From NCBI RefSeq assembly GCF_008274805.1, contig NZ_CP022579.1, positions 310,001-374,000 of the forward strand: 64,000 nucleotides of DNA, in the 5' to 3' direction. A model generated the notes under the pieces. That model ran no database searches. It saw only the letters and a list, made by a program, of their open reading frames with translations, and was not told where the DNA came from. Of the stretch, positions 18,428 to 28,317 are shown piece by piece. This DNA comes from Oryzomicrobium terrae (GTDB lineage: Bacteria > Pseudomonadota > Gammaproteobacteria > Burkholderiales > Rhodocyclaceae). Position 1 is the stretch's first letter. Each line of letters begins with the position of its first letter. The position numbers and the translations under genes are program-made.

Positions 18428-19636
18428 ATGGCCCAACTCGTCCTCCTGCCCGGCAAGGATCGCTCCCTGCGGCGCCGCCACCCCTGGATCTTCGCCGGCT
18501 CGGTCGGCCGCCTGGAGGGCCGGGCCCGGCCCGGGGACACGGTGGAGGTGCTGGCCGACGACGGCACGCCCCTCGGCCGGGGCGCCTACAGCCCCAAGTC
18601 CCAGATCCGGGTGCGCATGTGGACCTTTGACGCCGCCGAGTCCATCGACGACGCCTTCTTCAAGCGCCGCATCGCCGCCGCCGTGGCCCGCCGCCAGGCC
18701 CTGCCCGAGCTGGCCGCCGACCTGGGGCCGGAAGGCGGGGTGCGCCTGCTCCACGCCGAATCCGACGGCCTGCCCGGGGTGATCGCCGACCGCTACGGCG
18801 ACACGGTGGTGGTGCAGCTGACCAGCGCCGGGGCCGACAAGTGGCGCAAGGCCATCGTCCACGCCCTGCTCCAGGCCGGCGCCCCCCTGGGGGTGACCCG
18901 GGTCTATGAGCGCTCCGATTCCGACGTGCGCGCCATGGAAGGGCTGGAGCCCACCACCGGCTGGCTGGCCGGGGAGGGGGAAGCGCCACTTTCCATCGTC
19001 GAGAACGGCGTGCGCCTCGGCGTGGATGTGGCCAGTGGCCACAAGACCGGCTTCTACCTGGACCAGCGCGAGAACCGCCTGCTCACCGGCCAGCTGGCCA
19101 AAGGCAAGCGGGTGCTCAACTGCTTCTGCTACACCGGCGGCTTCTCGCTGCAAGCCCTGGCCGGCGGTGCCGAGCAGGTGGTGTCGGTGGATTCTTCCGG
19201 CCCGGCCCTGGAACAGGCCAAGCGCAACCTGGCCCTCAACCCCGGGCTCGACCCGGCCCGGGCCGAGTGGCGCGAGGCCGACGTGTTCGAGGAGCTGCGC
19301 GCCATCCGCAAGTCCGGCGAGCAGTTCGACCTGATCATCCTCGACCCGCCCAAGTTCGCCCCTTCGGCGGCCCACGCCGAGCGCGCCTCCCGGGCCTACA
19401 AGGACATCAACCTGCTGGCCCTGCGCCTGCTGCCCCCGGGCGGCCTGCTGCTCACCTATTCCTGCTCCGGCGGTATCGGCGTGGACCTCTTCCAGAAGAT
19501 CGTCGCCGGCGCCGCCAGCGACGCCGGGCGTGACGCCCGCATCCTGCGTCGCCTGGCCGGGGGCCCGGACCACCCGGTGGCCCTGGCCTTCCCCGAGGGC
19601 GAATACCTGAAGGGGCTGCTGGTCCAGGTCGACTGA
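18428..19636 (+). CDS. rlmI: 23S rRNA (cytosine-1962-C5)-methyltransferase-type RlmI
   Basis: The 402-aa protein has an N-terminal PUA-type domain (GKDRSLRRRHPWIFAGSVGR), a linker domain, and a C-terminal SAM-dependent methyltransferase domain. The domain shows VLNCFCYTGGFSLQALAGGA (motif I), VDSSGPALEQA, FDLIILDPPKFAP (motif IV) and LLTYSCSGGI, which holds the catalytic Cys. Order and length fit RlmI, which methylates C1962 of 23S rRNA in E. coli. It stands alone, and a dispersed repeat lies just past its end. Confidence 0.92.
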   Translation: MAQLVLLPGKDRSLRRRHPWIFAGSVGRLEGRARPGDTVEVLADDGTPLGRGAYSPKSQIRVRMWTFDAAESIDDAFFKRRIAAAVARRQALPELAADLGPEGGVRLLHAESDGLPGVIADRYGDTVVVQLTSAGADKWRKAIVHALLQAGAPLGVTRVYERSDSDVRAMEGLEPTTGWLAGEGEAPLSIVENGVRLGVDVASGHKTGFYLDQRENRLLTGQLAKGKRVLNCFCYTGGFSLQALAGGAEQVVSVDSSGPALEQAKRNLALNPGLDPARAEWREADVFEELRAIRKSGEQFDLIILDPPKFAPSAAHAERASRAYKDINLLALRLLPPGGLLLTYSCSGGIGVDLFQKIVAGAASDAGRDARILRRLAGGPDHPVALAFPEGEYLKGLLVQVD

Positions 19637-19684
19637 GGTAAAGAAGGCGACGGCGACGGCGGACTCCGGCTTCCGGCCATCGCC

Positions 19685-19776
19685 AAACCCCGCGCCAATA
19701 GGGCATCTTCGGGCATGGGTCGTGGAACGCCGCGTCCTGCAAGGCGTTCCCGGCAGGGGCCGTGAAAATGCCCGTC
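19685..19776 (-). repeat. 92-bp dispersed intergenic repeat (copy 2)
   Basis: Read on the minus strand, it begins GACGGGCATTTTCACGG and ends ATGCCCTATTGGCGCGGGGTTT. It aligns without gaps to the 92 bp at 61889-61980. By hand count about 59 of 92 bases match, with nearly all of the first 17 and last 32 identical. CGGGCAT near the left end can pair with ATGCCCG at position 61-67 of the element. Confidence 0.75.
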
Positions 19777-19825
19777 CCTTCTAGGGATTACGGCAGAGGG
19801 TAGGGCAGCACGCTGTAAGCACAGT

Positions 19826-19840
19826 TGCAACAATGTTGCA
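19826..19840. promoter_or_regulatory. probable Zur/Fur-type operator before zur
   Basis: TGCAACA-A-TGTTGCA is a perfect 7-1-7 inverted repeat, the geometry of Fur-family boxes. It lies 32 bp before the start of the Fur-family regulator that opens the zinc cluster. TTGCAT (19837-19842) and TATCAT (19860-19865), 17 nt apart, form a possible promoter with its -35 in the operator. Transcription would then start almost at the zur ATG. Confidence 0.6.
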
Positions 19841-19871
19841 TTTGCAGTTGTGTGGCGTTTATCATGACGCC

Positions 19872-20375
19872 ATGACTGCGCTCGATCCGACTTCTGTTCC
19901 GGCCCCTGCCGATCGTACTGACCACGCTGACGCCGCTCCGCCCGCGGCCGACGCCCCCATCGCCTCCCCGGCGGCCGCCGCCCTGCGCGCCATCGGCGCC
20001 CGGGTCACCCCGGCCCGGGTGCGGGTGCTGACCCTGCTGCGCGAGGCGCCGGCGCCCCTGTCCCACCACGACGTGGAAACCGCCCTGGGCCCCGATGCCG
20101 GCGACCGGGTGACCCTGTACCGGGTGCTCGACTGGCTGGCCGAGGCCGGCCTGGCCACCCGGGGCGTGGACGCCTCCCGGGTGACCCGCTACGCCGCCGC
20201 CCGGGACGGCCAGCACCAGAACCACCTGCACTTCCATTGCGACGGCTGCGGCCAGGTGTATTGCCTGGATACCCCGCCGCCGCCGCCGCCGGCCCTGCCC
20301 GAGGGCTTCCAGCTGCAACGGGCCGAGCTCGACCTGCACGGCCAGTGCCAGCGTTGCACCAGCGAGCGGGACTGA
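19872..20375 (+). CDS. zur: Fur-family regulator, probable zinc uptake regulator Zur
   Basis: The 167-aa product has an Ala/Pro-rich N-terminal tail (about 1-40), a winged helix (about 40-105) containing RVTPARVRVLTLLREA and DRVTLYRVLDWLAEAGL, and a dimerisation domain with QNHLHFHCDGCGQVYCLD and a terminal QCQRC. These supply the paired CxxC structural zinc sites of the family. ATG 19872 is chosen over 19833 because the longer frame would cover the operator. It heads a run of COG0523 GTPases and a ZnuABC-like transporter, so zinc is the likely effector. Fur itself is less likely in this context. Confidence 0.85.
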   Translation: MTALDPTSVPAPADRTDHADAAPPAADAPIASPAAAALRAIGARVTPARVRVLTLLREAPAPLSHHDVETALGPDAGDRVTLYRVLDWLAEAGLATRGVDASRVTRYAAARDGQHQNHLHFHCDGCGQVYCLDTPPPPPPALPEGFQLQRAELDLHGQCQRCTSERD

Positions 20376-20379
20376 GGCC

Positions 20380-20664
20380 GTGGCGCTTTCCTACGCTCCC
20401 GCCGTGCTGCTGGCCGGTAACCCGATCCCCGCGCCCCCGGCTACCGCGGTTGCCATCGCCCTGTTGGCGGTTCTCTTGGGCGGCGCGTTGCTGTTGCGCC
20501 AAGCCGCGCTGCGTTCCGGCCCCTGCGGCGGTGGTCCGGCCTGCTCCGGGTGCGGGCTTGCTGGCGTAGCCATCGCGGCCTTCGTTGCCTTCGTGGCCTT
20601 CGTGGCCTTCGTGGCCGCGGCCCTGGCGCTTCTTCTTCACCTCGCCGCCGGAGCCTGCCCGTGA
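20380..20664 (+). CDS. small cysteine-rich two-TM membrane protein in the zinc cluster
   Basis: The 94-aa frame begins at GTG 20380, 4 bp after the zur stop. It ends in a GTGA overlap with the next GTPase gene, so it is very likely translated. TM1 spans about 21-40. A short loop carries GPCGGGPACSGCG with three Cys in 9 residues. TM2 (about 60-88) is built in part from a 4-fold FVA repeat encoded by a 9-bp tandem DNA repeat. Such a Gly/Cys loop could bind a metal, and it recalls the FeoB-associated Cys-rich small proteins, but I cannot assign a family. Confidence 0.6.
   Translation: MALSYAPAVLLAGNPIPAPPATAVAIALLAVLLGGALLLRQAALRSGPCGGGPACSGCGLAGVAIAAFVAFVAFVAFVAAALALLLHLAAGACP
20581..20616 (+). 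repeat. 4 x 9-bp tandem repeat inside the small membrane protein gene
   Basis: TTCGTTGCC followed by three exact copies of TTCGTGGCC. Each unit encodes Phe-Val-Ala, so copy-number changes would lengthen or shorten the second membrane helix without shifting frame. Confidence 0.85.
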
Positions 20665-21664
20665 GCCGCACCGCCCCCATTCCCGTCACCCTGCTCACCG
20701 GCTTTCTCGGCGCGGGCAAGACCACCCTGCTCAACCGCATCCTGACCGAGCGCCACGGCGAGCGCATCGCCGTGATCGAGAACGAGTTCGGCGAAGTGGG
20801 CGTGGACAACGAACTGCTGCTCGGGTCCGACGAGACCATCGTCGAGATGAACAACGGCTGCATCTGCTGCACCGTGCGCGGCGACCTGATCCGCATCCTC
20901 ACCGACCTGGCGATCCGCCGCGAGGCCGGTCTGATCGACTTTGCCCGGGTGATCATCGAGACCACCGGCCTGGCCGACCCGGGACCGGTGGCTCAGACCT
21001 TCTTTGCCGACGAGGACGTGGCACGCTGCTACAAGCTCGACGCGGTGGTGACGGTGGTGGACGCGATGCACGGCGCCGCCCAGCTCGACGCCCACGGCGA
21101 GGCCCGGGCCCAGGCCGGCTTCGCCGACCGGCTACTACTGTCCAAGACCGACCTGGCCGAACCGGCGGCCCTGGCGGCGCTGACCGCCCGGCTGCGCGCC
21201 ATCAACCCCCGGGCCCGGCTGATGGACGCTCCCTTCGGCAACGCGCCCCTGGACGCCCTGCTCGACGTGCGCGGTTTCGACCTGGACGCCATCTTGGAGG
21301 TGGCGCCGGACTTCCTCACGTCCCACCACCACCATCACCAGGACGACATCGGCGCCTTCGTCTTCGAGGCCGAGCGGGACTTCGATGGGGCCCGCCTGGA
21401 GGACTTCCTCGGCGGCCTGGTGATGGTCTACGGCAACGACCTGCTGCGCTACAAGGGCGTGCTGGCCATGGCCGGGCGGCCCGAGCGGATCGTCTTCCAG
21501 GGCGTGCACATGATGATGGGCGGCACCCCGGAAGGCGTCTGGCCGGCGGGTCAGCCGCGCCGCTCGCGCTTCGTCTTCATCGGCCGCAACCTGCCCCGGG
21601 AGCTGCTCGAACGAGGCCTGACCGGCTGCCTGCAAAAACCCGTCCCTGCCGCCGAGGTCGGGCA

Positions 21665-21668
<4 letters not shown>
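20661..21668 (+). CDS. COG0523 (CobW/ZigA-like) metal-chaperone GTPase 1
   Basis: The 335-aa protein starts at GTG 20661, overlapping the preceding stop. It has the Walker A motif GFLGAGKTTLLNRIL, switch-region ENEFGEVGVDNELL, the metal-binding CxCC (NNGCICCTVRGDL), ETTGLADPGPV, and the base-recognition segment LLSKTDL. A His-rich loop (SHHHHHQDD) precedes the C-terminal CobW_C domain. COG0523 GTPases of Zur regulons, such as ZigA and ZNG1, deliver zinc to client proteins. It is followed by a second member overlapping by ATGA. Confidence 0.92.
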
Positions 21669-22756
<1,088 letters not shown>

Positions 22757-22803
22757 CCCTTCCCGAATCCGCCAGACGTAACCCGAGACCCCAAGGAGAA
22801 CCC

Positions 22804-24312
22804 ATGACGCAACCGTTGCGCAGCCGCGCCCTGGTGTTGGCGTTGGCCGCCGCCTTCCCCCTGACCGCCAGCGCGGCTGGAAAGAGCGACGCCGCCGACC
22901 TGGCCGAGATCCGCGCCCAGCTGAAGGCCATGAAGGACGGCTACGAGAAGCGCATCGCCGCCCTGGAAGCGCGCCTGCAGACCGCGGAAACCCGGGCCGG
23001 CCAGGCCGAGACCGCGGCGGTGGCCGCCCAGGGCAGCGCCGCCACGGCCGAGACTGCCGCCAGCGCCGCCGCGACCCGGGCGAGCAGCGCGGAAAGCGTT
23101 GCCGCTGCGGCCCAGAGCTCCGCCCAGGCCGCCTCCCAGCGGCCCACCCAGGCCTCCGCCTTCAACCCGGAAATTTCCCTGATCCTGTCCGGCAGCTACG
23201 TGAATGCCTCCCAGAATCCGGGTCGCGCCTACCGCATTCAGGGCTTCGTGCCGACCCTGGGCGAGGCCCTGCCGACGGCGCGCAGCTTCAACCTGGGCGA
23301 GTCGGAACTGGCCATTTCCGCCAACGTGGACCACCTGTTCCGCGGCAACTTCCGCGCCGCCATTTCCCCGGACAACTCGATCGGAGTGGAAGAGGCCAGC
23401 ATCCAGACTCTGGGCCTCGGCCAAGGCTTCAACCTCAAGGCCGGCCGCTTCCTCTCCGGGGTCGGCTACCTGAACGAGCAACACCCCCACGAGTGGGACT
23501 TTGCCGACGCGCCGCTGCCCTACCAGGCCTTCTTCGGCTTCAACCTGGGCATGGACGGGGTCCAGGCGCGCTGGCTGGCGCCCACCGAGACCTTCTTCGA
23601 GATCGGTGCCGAGGCTGCCCGGGCGCGCAGCTTCCCGTCCCGGGACGAGACCCGCAACAAGAACGGCTTCATGTCCGGCGCCCTGTTCGCCCACGTGGGC
23701 GGCGACCTGGGCGCGTCCCACAGCTGGAAGACTGGCCTGTCCTACTTCCAGACCAAACCCAACGGCCGCAGCTACGACGACCCGGTGGCCGAGCACGTCA
23801 CCCAGACCTTCACCGGCACGAGCAAGACCTGGATCGCCGACTTCGTCTGGAAATGGGCGCCCCAGGGCAATCCCCAATACCGCAACTTCAAGTTCCAAAC
23901 GGAATATTTCCGCCGTACCGAGAACGGCACCTTCGGCTACGACGACACGGGGGCCGGCGGTCCGGTCGGTGCGGTGGACGGCGGCTACCGCTCCACCCAG
24001 TCGGGCTGGTACGCCCAGGGGGTCTATCAGTTCATGCCCAACTGGCGCATCGGCCTGCGCCACGACCAGCTGACCTCGGGCAACGCCCGCATCGGCGTGG
24101 TCCAGGACGGCCTGGTGGCGATGTCGGCACTGCCCTACCTGGAAACCTACAACCCGCGGCGCAACACGGTGATGATGGACTGGAGCCCCTCCGAGTTCTC
24201 CCGGGTGCGCCTGCAGTACAACCGCGACCAATCCCGGCCGGACATGACCGACAACGTGGTCTGGCTGCAGTACATCATGAGCCTGGGCGCCCACGGCGCC
24301 CACAAGTTCTGA
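22804..24312 (+). CDS. outer-membrane barrel protein with N-terminal coiled coil, zinc-cluster linked
   Basis: The 502-aa protein has a signal peptide (about 1-22, ending TASAAG), an Ala/Glu-rich coiled coil (about 28-115), and a long C-terminal region of alternating hydrophobic strands ending in KF, as in outer-membrane porin-like barrels. The start at 22804 follows AAGGAGAA. The segment FNLGESELAISANVDHLFRG resembles the start of a family of predicted zinc-regulated TonB-independent outer-membrane proteins next to ZnuA genes. It probably brings zinc or a zinc complex across the outer membrane; that is inferred from position. Confidence 0.8.
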   Translation: MTQPLRSRALVLALAAAFPLTASAAGKSDAADLAEIRAQLKAMKDGYEKRIAALEARLQTAETRAGQAETAAVAAQGSAATAETAASAAATRASSAESVAAAAQSSAQAASQRPTQASAFNPEISLILSGSYVNASQNPGRAYRIQGFVPTLGEALPTARSFNLGESELAISANVDHLFRGNFRAAISPDNSIGVEEASIQTLGLGQGFNLKAGRFLSGVGYLNEQHPHEWDFADAPLPYQAFFGFNLGMDGVQARWLAPTETFFEIGAEAARARSFPSRDETRNKNGFMSGALFAHVGGDLGASHSWKTGLSYFQTKPNGRSYDDPVAEHVTQTFTGTSKTWIADFVWKWAPQGNPQYRNFKFQTEYFRRTENGTFGYDDTGAGGPVGAVDGGYRSTQSGWYAQGVYQFMPNWRIGLRHDQLTSGNARIGVVQDGLVAMSALPYLETYNPRRNTVMMDWSPSEFSRVRLQYNRDQSRPDMTDNVVWLQYIMSLGAHGAHKF

Positions 24313-24329
24313 CCCGAGGCGACGACATC

Positions 24330-25244
24330 ATGCAAATCCTGAAACACACCCTGGCTGCCCTGGCCGCCGTGCTGCTGGCGGGCGCCAGCGTCCCGGCAAA
24401 TGCCGCCGTCCAGGTGTTCGCCACCGTGCCCGAGTGGGCCGCCCTGGCCAAGGAGGTGGGCGGCGCCGAGGTGAGTGTCTACCAGGCCACCACCGCCTTC
24501 CAAGACCCGCACCGCATCGACGCCAAGCCGAGCCTGATCGCCGCTGCCCGGCGCGCCCAACTGGTGGTGGCCACCGGCGCCGAGCTGGAGATCGGCTGGC
24601 TGCCGGTGGTGCTGCGCGAATCCGGCAATGGCCGCATCCAGGTGGGCCAACCCGGCTACCTGGAAGCTTCTAACCTGGTGACCCGCCTCGACGTGCCGAC
24701 CCGGCTCGACCGGGCCGACGGCGACGTGCACGCTGCCGGCAATCCCCATGTCCAGCTCGACCCGCGCAACATTCTCAAGGTGGCCGAGGGGCTGACCCAG
24801 CGCCTGGCCGAGATCGACCCGGCCAAGGCCACCGTCTACCGGGCCAACCTGGAGTCCTTCACCGCCCGCTGGAAGACCGCCATGGCCCGCTGGGAGCAGG
24901 AGGGTGCCAGCCTCAAGGGCACCCCGGTGTGGGTCCAGCACAAGGCCTTCATCTACCTGACCCACTGGCTGGGCATGAAGGAAGTGGGCGCCCTGGAGCC
25001 CAAGCCCGGCGTGGAGCCGACCAGCGCCTCCCTGGCCGAGGTGCTGGCTCGCCAGCAGGCCAGCCCGGCCAAGTTGGTGATCCGCGCCGCCTACCAGAAT
25101 GACGGTCCGTCGAAGTGGGTGGCCGAACGGGCCAAGATCCCCGCCGTGGTGCTGCCCTACACCGTGGGCGGCACGCCGGAGGCGAAGGACCTGTTCGGCC
25201 TGTTCGACGACACCCTGGCCCGCCTCAAGGCGGCGCTCAAGTGA
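24330..25244 (+). CDS. znuA: ZnuA-like zinc ABC transporter substrate-binding protein
   Basis: The 304-aa product has a signal peptide (about 1-27, cut after ANA) and the cluster A-I metal-binding fold: VFATVPEWAALAKEVGG, the first ligand His in FQDPHRID, the second in GNPHVQLDP, and the third in VWVQHKAFIYL, with a long linker helix. The His-rich loop of classical ZnuA is absent. Family and neighbours (Zur, COG0523 GTPases) point to zinc rather than manganese. It starts 17 bp after the barrel-protein gene. Confidence 0.85.
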   Translation: MQILKHTLAALAAVLLAGASVPANAAVQVFATVPEWAALAKEVGGAEVSVYQATTAFQDPHRIDAKPSLIAAARRAQLVVATGAELEIGWLPVVLRESGNGRIQVGQPGYLEASNLVTRLDVPTRLDRADGDVHAAGNPHVQLDPRNILKVAEGLTQRLAEIDPAKATVYRANLESFTARWKTAMARWEQEGASLKGTPVWVQHKAFIYLTHWLGMKEVGALEPKPGVEPTSASLAEVLARQQASPAKLVIRAAYQNDGPSKWVAERAKIPAVVLPYTVGGTPEAKDLFGLFDDTLARLKAALK

Positions 25245-25377
25245 GCCGGCCGGTGGCAGCGGCGCCGCGACCGGCGGCGTCTATCCAGTACGTAGCCGGT
25301 GCTGCCGCCGCAACCCTGATTGCAACCCGAGCCGTTATCCTTGCCTCTTTTCCTCATCCCGTGACCGCCTTCCTGCC

Positions 25378-25965
25378 ATGAGCGCTGCCCTGTTGTCCCT
25401 TGATGCCGTGGTCGCCGGCTACCACCAGCCGGTGGTCGGTCCGGTGTCGTTTGCCGTGGCGGCCGGCGAAATCGTCGGCGTGGTCGGCCCCAACGGTTGC
25501 GGCAAGAGCACGCTGTTGCGCGCCCTGGTCGGTGCGGCGCGGCTGTTTTCCGGCCGGGTGAGCCGCGCGCCGGATCTGGTGCTGTCGATCCAGAATCAGC
25601 AGCAGCCGCCGTTGGACGGGGTGCCCCTGACCGGCCGGGAGCTGCTGGCCTTGACCGATGCGACTCCGGCCGGGTTGCCGCCCTGGCTGGCCGGCCGCCT
25701 CGACGAGCGCCTCGACCGCCTGTCCGGCGGCCAGCGCCAGTACCTGTCCCTGTGGGCCAGCCTGGGGGCCGCTGCCGACCTGGTCATCCTCGATGAACCG
25801 ACCAACAACCTGGACCCGGCCGGGGTCGGTCATCTGGTTGATGTCCTGCGCGCCCAGGCGGCGACAGGCCGGGCCTTTCTGGTGGTCAGCCACGACGCCG
25901 ACTTCCTCGCCAGCGCCTGCTCGCGCCGCGAGGCTCTTCCCCTGTCCGGAGCCCGTCCATCGTGA
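25378..25965 (+). CDS. znuC: ZnuC-like metal ABC transporter ATPase (short)
   Basis: The 195-aa ATPase has Walker A GPNGCGKSTLL, Q-loop SIQNQQQ, signature LSGGQRQYLSLWA, Walker B LVILDEPTNNLD and switch His in VVSHD. It lacks the C-terminal 40-60 residues found in many ZnuC proteins, ending soon after the H-loop. About 130 bp without a clear gene separate it from znuA. Its stop overlaps the permease start (TGATG). Confidence 0.88.
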   Translation: MSAALLSLDAVVAGYHQPVVGPVSFAVAAGEIVGVVGPNGCGKSTLLRALVGAARLFSGRVSRAPDLVLSIQNQQQPPLDGVPLTGRELLALTDATPAGLPPWLAGRLDERLDRLSGGQRQYLSLWASLGAAADLVILDEPTNNLDPAGVGHLVDVLRAQAATGRAFLVVSHDADFLASACSRREALPLSGARPS

Positions 25966-26783
25966 TGCTGCAGACCGAGCTGCTGCTCGACCCGCTGTTC
26001 CTCAAGCCGTTCCTCACCGGCTTGCCCTACGCGGTGCTGCTGCCCCTGCTCGGCGCCTACCTGCGCCTCAAGGACGAGTGGCTGGCGGCCCTGGCCCTGG
26101 CCCAGACGGCGGCCGCCGGCGCCCTGGTGGTGCTGGCCCTGGCCTGGCCGCCGGCCGTGGGTGGCCTGCTCGGCGCCCTGCTCGCCGCCACCGCCAAGCA
26201 TGGCGCCGAGGGTCTGGCCCCGGCCCTGCGCGGCGCCGCCTATGCCTTGCTGCTGCTGTTCGGCTGGGGCGTGGCGGTGCTGCTGGTGGCCAATCTGCCG
26301 GTGGCCGAGCGCCTCGGCCATGCGCTGCTCGACGGCCAGCTGTACTTCACCGGCACTGCCGAACTGCTCACCGCCCTGGCGGTGCTGGCTATCGGTCTGG
26401 GCGGGGTGGCCGGGCTGTCCCGGGCCCTGCTGGCGGCCCATTTCTTCCCCGACCACTTCCGCGCCCGGGGCCGCTCGGCCTCCCGGGATCACCTCCTGTT
26501 CGACCTGCTGGTGGCGGCGGCCCTGGGCTTCGCCACCATGAGCGTCGGGGTGATGGCCGCCTTCGCCCTGGTGTTCGTGCCCCCCTTCTTGGCCTTCCAC
26601 CGTGCCACCAGTTGGCGACGCGGGTTGGTCTATGCGGTGGCTTGCGGCCTGGGGGGCTACGTGGCGGCCTTCGCCCTGGCCCTGCTGCTCGACCAGCCCT
26701 TCGGTGCCGTGCTGTCTCTGGTGCTGGCCGCCCTGGCCCTGGTGGGGGTGCTGCGCGCCTCGACGGGCGGCCGGCGCGGCTGA
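25965..26783 (+). CDS. znuB: ZnuB-like metal ABC transporter permease
   Basis: The 272-aa product has about eight TM helices and the ABC-3 permease pattern, beginning LFLKPFLTGLPYAVLLPLLG. It includes FATMSVGVMAAFALVFVPPF, a conserved late segment of the family where the metal/ion channel gate lies. ATG 25965 overlaps the znuC stop by one base; a GTG at 25962 is an alternative. It is the last gene of the zinc cluster, which then meets the separate STAS-hslVU region. Confidence 0.88.
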   Translation: MLQTELLLDPLFLKPFLTGLPYAVLLPLLGAYLRLKDEWLAALALAQTAAAGALVVLALAWPPAVGGLLGALLAATAKHGAEGLAPALRGAAYALLLLFGWGVAVLLVANLPVAERLGHALLDGQLYFTGTAELLTALAVLAIGLGGVAGLSRALLAAHFFPDHFRARGRSASRDHLLFDLLVAAALGFATMSVGVMAAFALVFVPPFLAFHRATSWRRGLVYAVACGLGGYVAAFALALLLDQPFGAVLSLVLAALALVGVLRASTGGRRG

Positions 26784-26975
26784 ACCGGAACGGTCGGGAG
26801 CGGTCGAAAGCCCGTGCTCTGCCGAATCGGGCGTTGCTGTGCAGCATTGCCCCGGGAGGCGGCCTTGTGCTAAAACCTTACTCCCGCCTTGGGCTTTTCC
26901 CGTCTGCCGGATTATTACGAAGGCATGTCGGGCGGTCGTTTCTTCATCCCAGGTTTGCCTCAGACTCCCGTTCCC

Positions 26976-28256
26976 ATGGTTTTCTCGCTGTTCAAAAAGC
27001 CAAAACCTTCGGAAAACGAACCGAAGACGGTCCCGCGGCCGAAATCCGTGGTGCCGCCGGCTGCCCCGGCGGAGCGGCACCACGTGTCGCCGGATGCGGA
27101 TAGCGTGGCGGTCGCCTCGGTCCCCCCTCTCGATTTCACCGCCACCAGTCCGTCCGGCACGAACCGGGCCGGTGGCGCTTCCCCGGCTGCCGCTACCGAA
27201 TTCCACGACGACGACCTGGACGCCCTGGACTTCTCCGGCCTCGAAGTCACCGACGTGGGCATCCAGGTGGAGCATCAGGAAGATCCCCTGCAAGGCCTGC
27301 TCGAACAGGTGGCCATGCTCTACGCCAGCGGTGCCGACGCCCAGGTTGCGGCCATCCTGGCCGATGCCCGCAACCAACACCGTCAGGGCGCCCTGGCCGA
27401 ACGCCTGTGGCTGATGCAGCTTGACCTGTACCAAGTGCTCGACCAGCGCAGCGAGTTCGACCAGCTGGCCCTGGAATTCGCCCACACCTTCGAAAAATCG
27501 CCGCCGACCTGGCTGGTGCATCAGGATGCCTGTCCCGTCGCGCCCCTGCCGCCGGGTACGCTGCAGTTCAAGGGCGGCCTGGAAGGGGGCAACGAGGACG
27601 GCTTCGCGCCGCTCCAGAGCGCCCTGGAACAATGCAAGCGCGGCGGCGCCCTGGCCTGGGATTTTTCCCGCGTCACCCTGATCGATCCCGATGGCTGTGC
27701 CCGCTTGGCGGCCTGTTTCGACCAGGCGCGGCAACGCAAGATCACGGTGGCCCTGTCCGGGGTCGACGGTCTGCTCACCCGCCTGGCGCCCCGTTGCGAG
27801 ACGGGCAAGCGCGAGGCCGAAGGCTGTTGGCTGCTGCTGCTCAACCTGCTGGCCCTGAGCGGCGACACTGCCGGCTTCGAGGAGCGGGCGGTGGATTACG
27901 CCGTCACCTTCGAGGTCTCGCCCCCGGCCTGGGAGCCGGTCAAGGCGGCGGGCGGCGCGGTGCCGGCCCATAGCGCACCGGTGGCCGAAGAAACCTTCTG
28001 CCTGTCGGGGCAATTGATCGGCGAGCGCTTCGCCGGCTTGGCGGACTTTGCCGCCGGACATGGCCAGGTGGTGATCGACCTGGCCCGGGTGCAGCGCATG
28101 GACTTCTCCAGCGCCGGCGCCCTGCTCAACGCCCTCACTCCCCTCAAGGCCGCCGGCAAGACCGTGGTGGTGCGGGGTGCCCACCAGCTGCTGGTGGAAC
28201 TGCTCAATCTGGTCGGGGTCGCCGCGGTGGCCCAGATCGTTCCTCCCAAGCGCTAA
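26976..28256 (+). CDS. double-STAS-domain protein upstream of hslV
   Basis: The 426-aa product begins [11 protein letters not shown] at ATG 26976, chosen over the frame start at 26889 because this N-terminus is a natural soluble start. Residues 15-110 are Pro/Ala-rich and likely disordered. Residues about 110-185 are helical. Two STAS-like domains follow (about 190-270 with [21 protein letters not shown], and about 338-415 with [20 protein letters not shown]). In the second, the Ser-Ser around DFSSAG is where anti-anti-sigma factors are phosphorylated. Function is unknown; 61 bp separate it from hslV. Confidence 0.82.
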   Translation: MVFSLFKKPKPSENEPKTVPRPKSVVPPAAPAERHHVSPDADSVAVASVPPLDFTATSPSGTNRAGGASPAAATEFHDDDLDALDFSGLEVTDVGIQVEHQEDPLQGLLEQVAMLYASGADAQVAAILADARNQHRQGALAERLWLMQLDLYQVLDQRSEFDQLALEFAHTFEKSPPTWLVHQDACPVAPLPPGTLQFKGGLEGGNEDGFAPLQSALEQCKRGGALAWDFSRVTLIDPDGCARLAACFDQARQRKITVALSGVDGLLTRLAPRCETGKREAEGCWLLLLNLLALSGDTAGFEERAVDYAVTFEVSPPAWEPVKAAGGAVPAHSAPVAEETFCLSGQLIGERFAGLADFAAGHGQVVIDLARVQRMDFSSAGALLNALTPLKAAGKTVVVRGAHQLLVELLNLVGVAAVAQIVPPKR

Positions 28257-28317
28257 GGCTTTGCCGCGCCAGGCGGTGCCTGCAGGTGCCGCCGCTTCCT
28301 CTTTTCTCGGAGCCATC

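Noticed and set aside
16844-19573. 909-codon minus-strand open frame
   Set aside because: Antisense shadow across the MbfA-like gene and rlmI; low-complexity Gly/Gln/His composition and no recognisable domain.
20581-20616. short direct repeats as a CRISPR array
   Set aside because: Units are 9 bp with no spacers and are in frame within a coding sequence.
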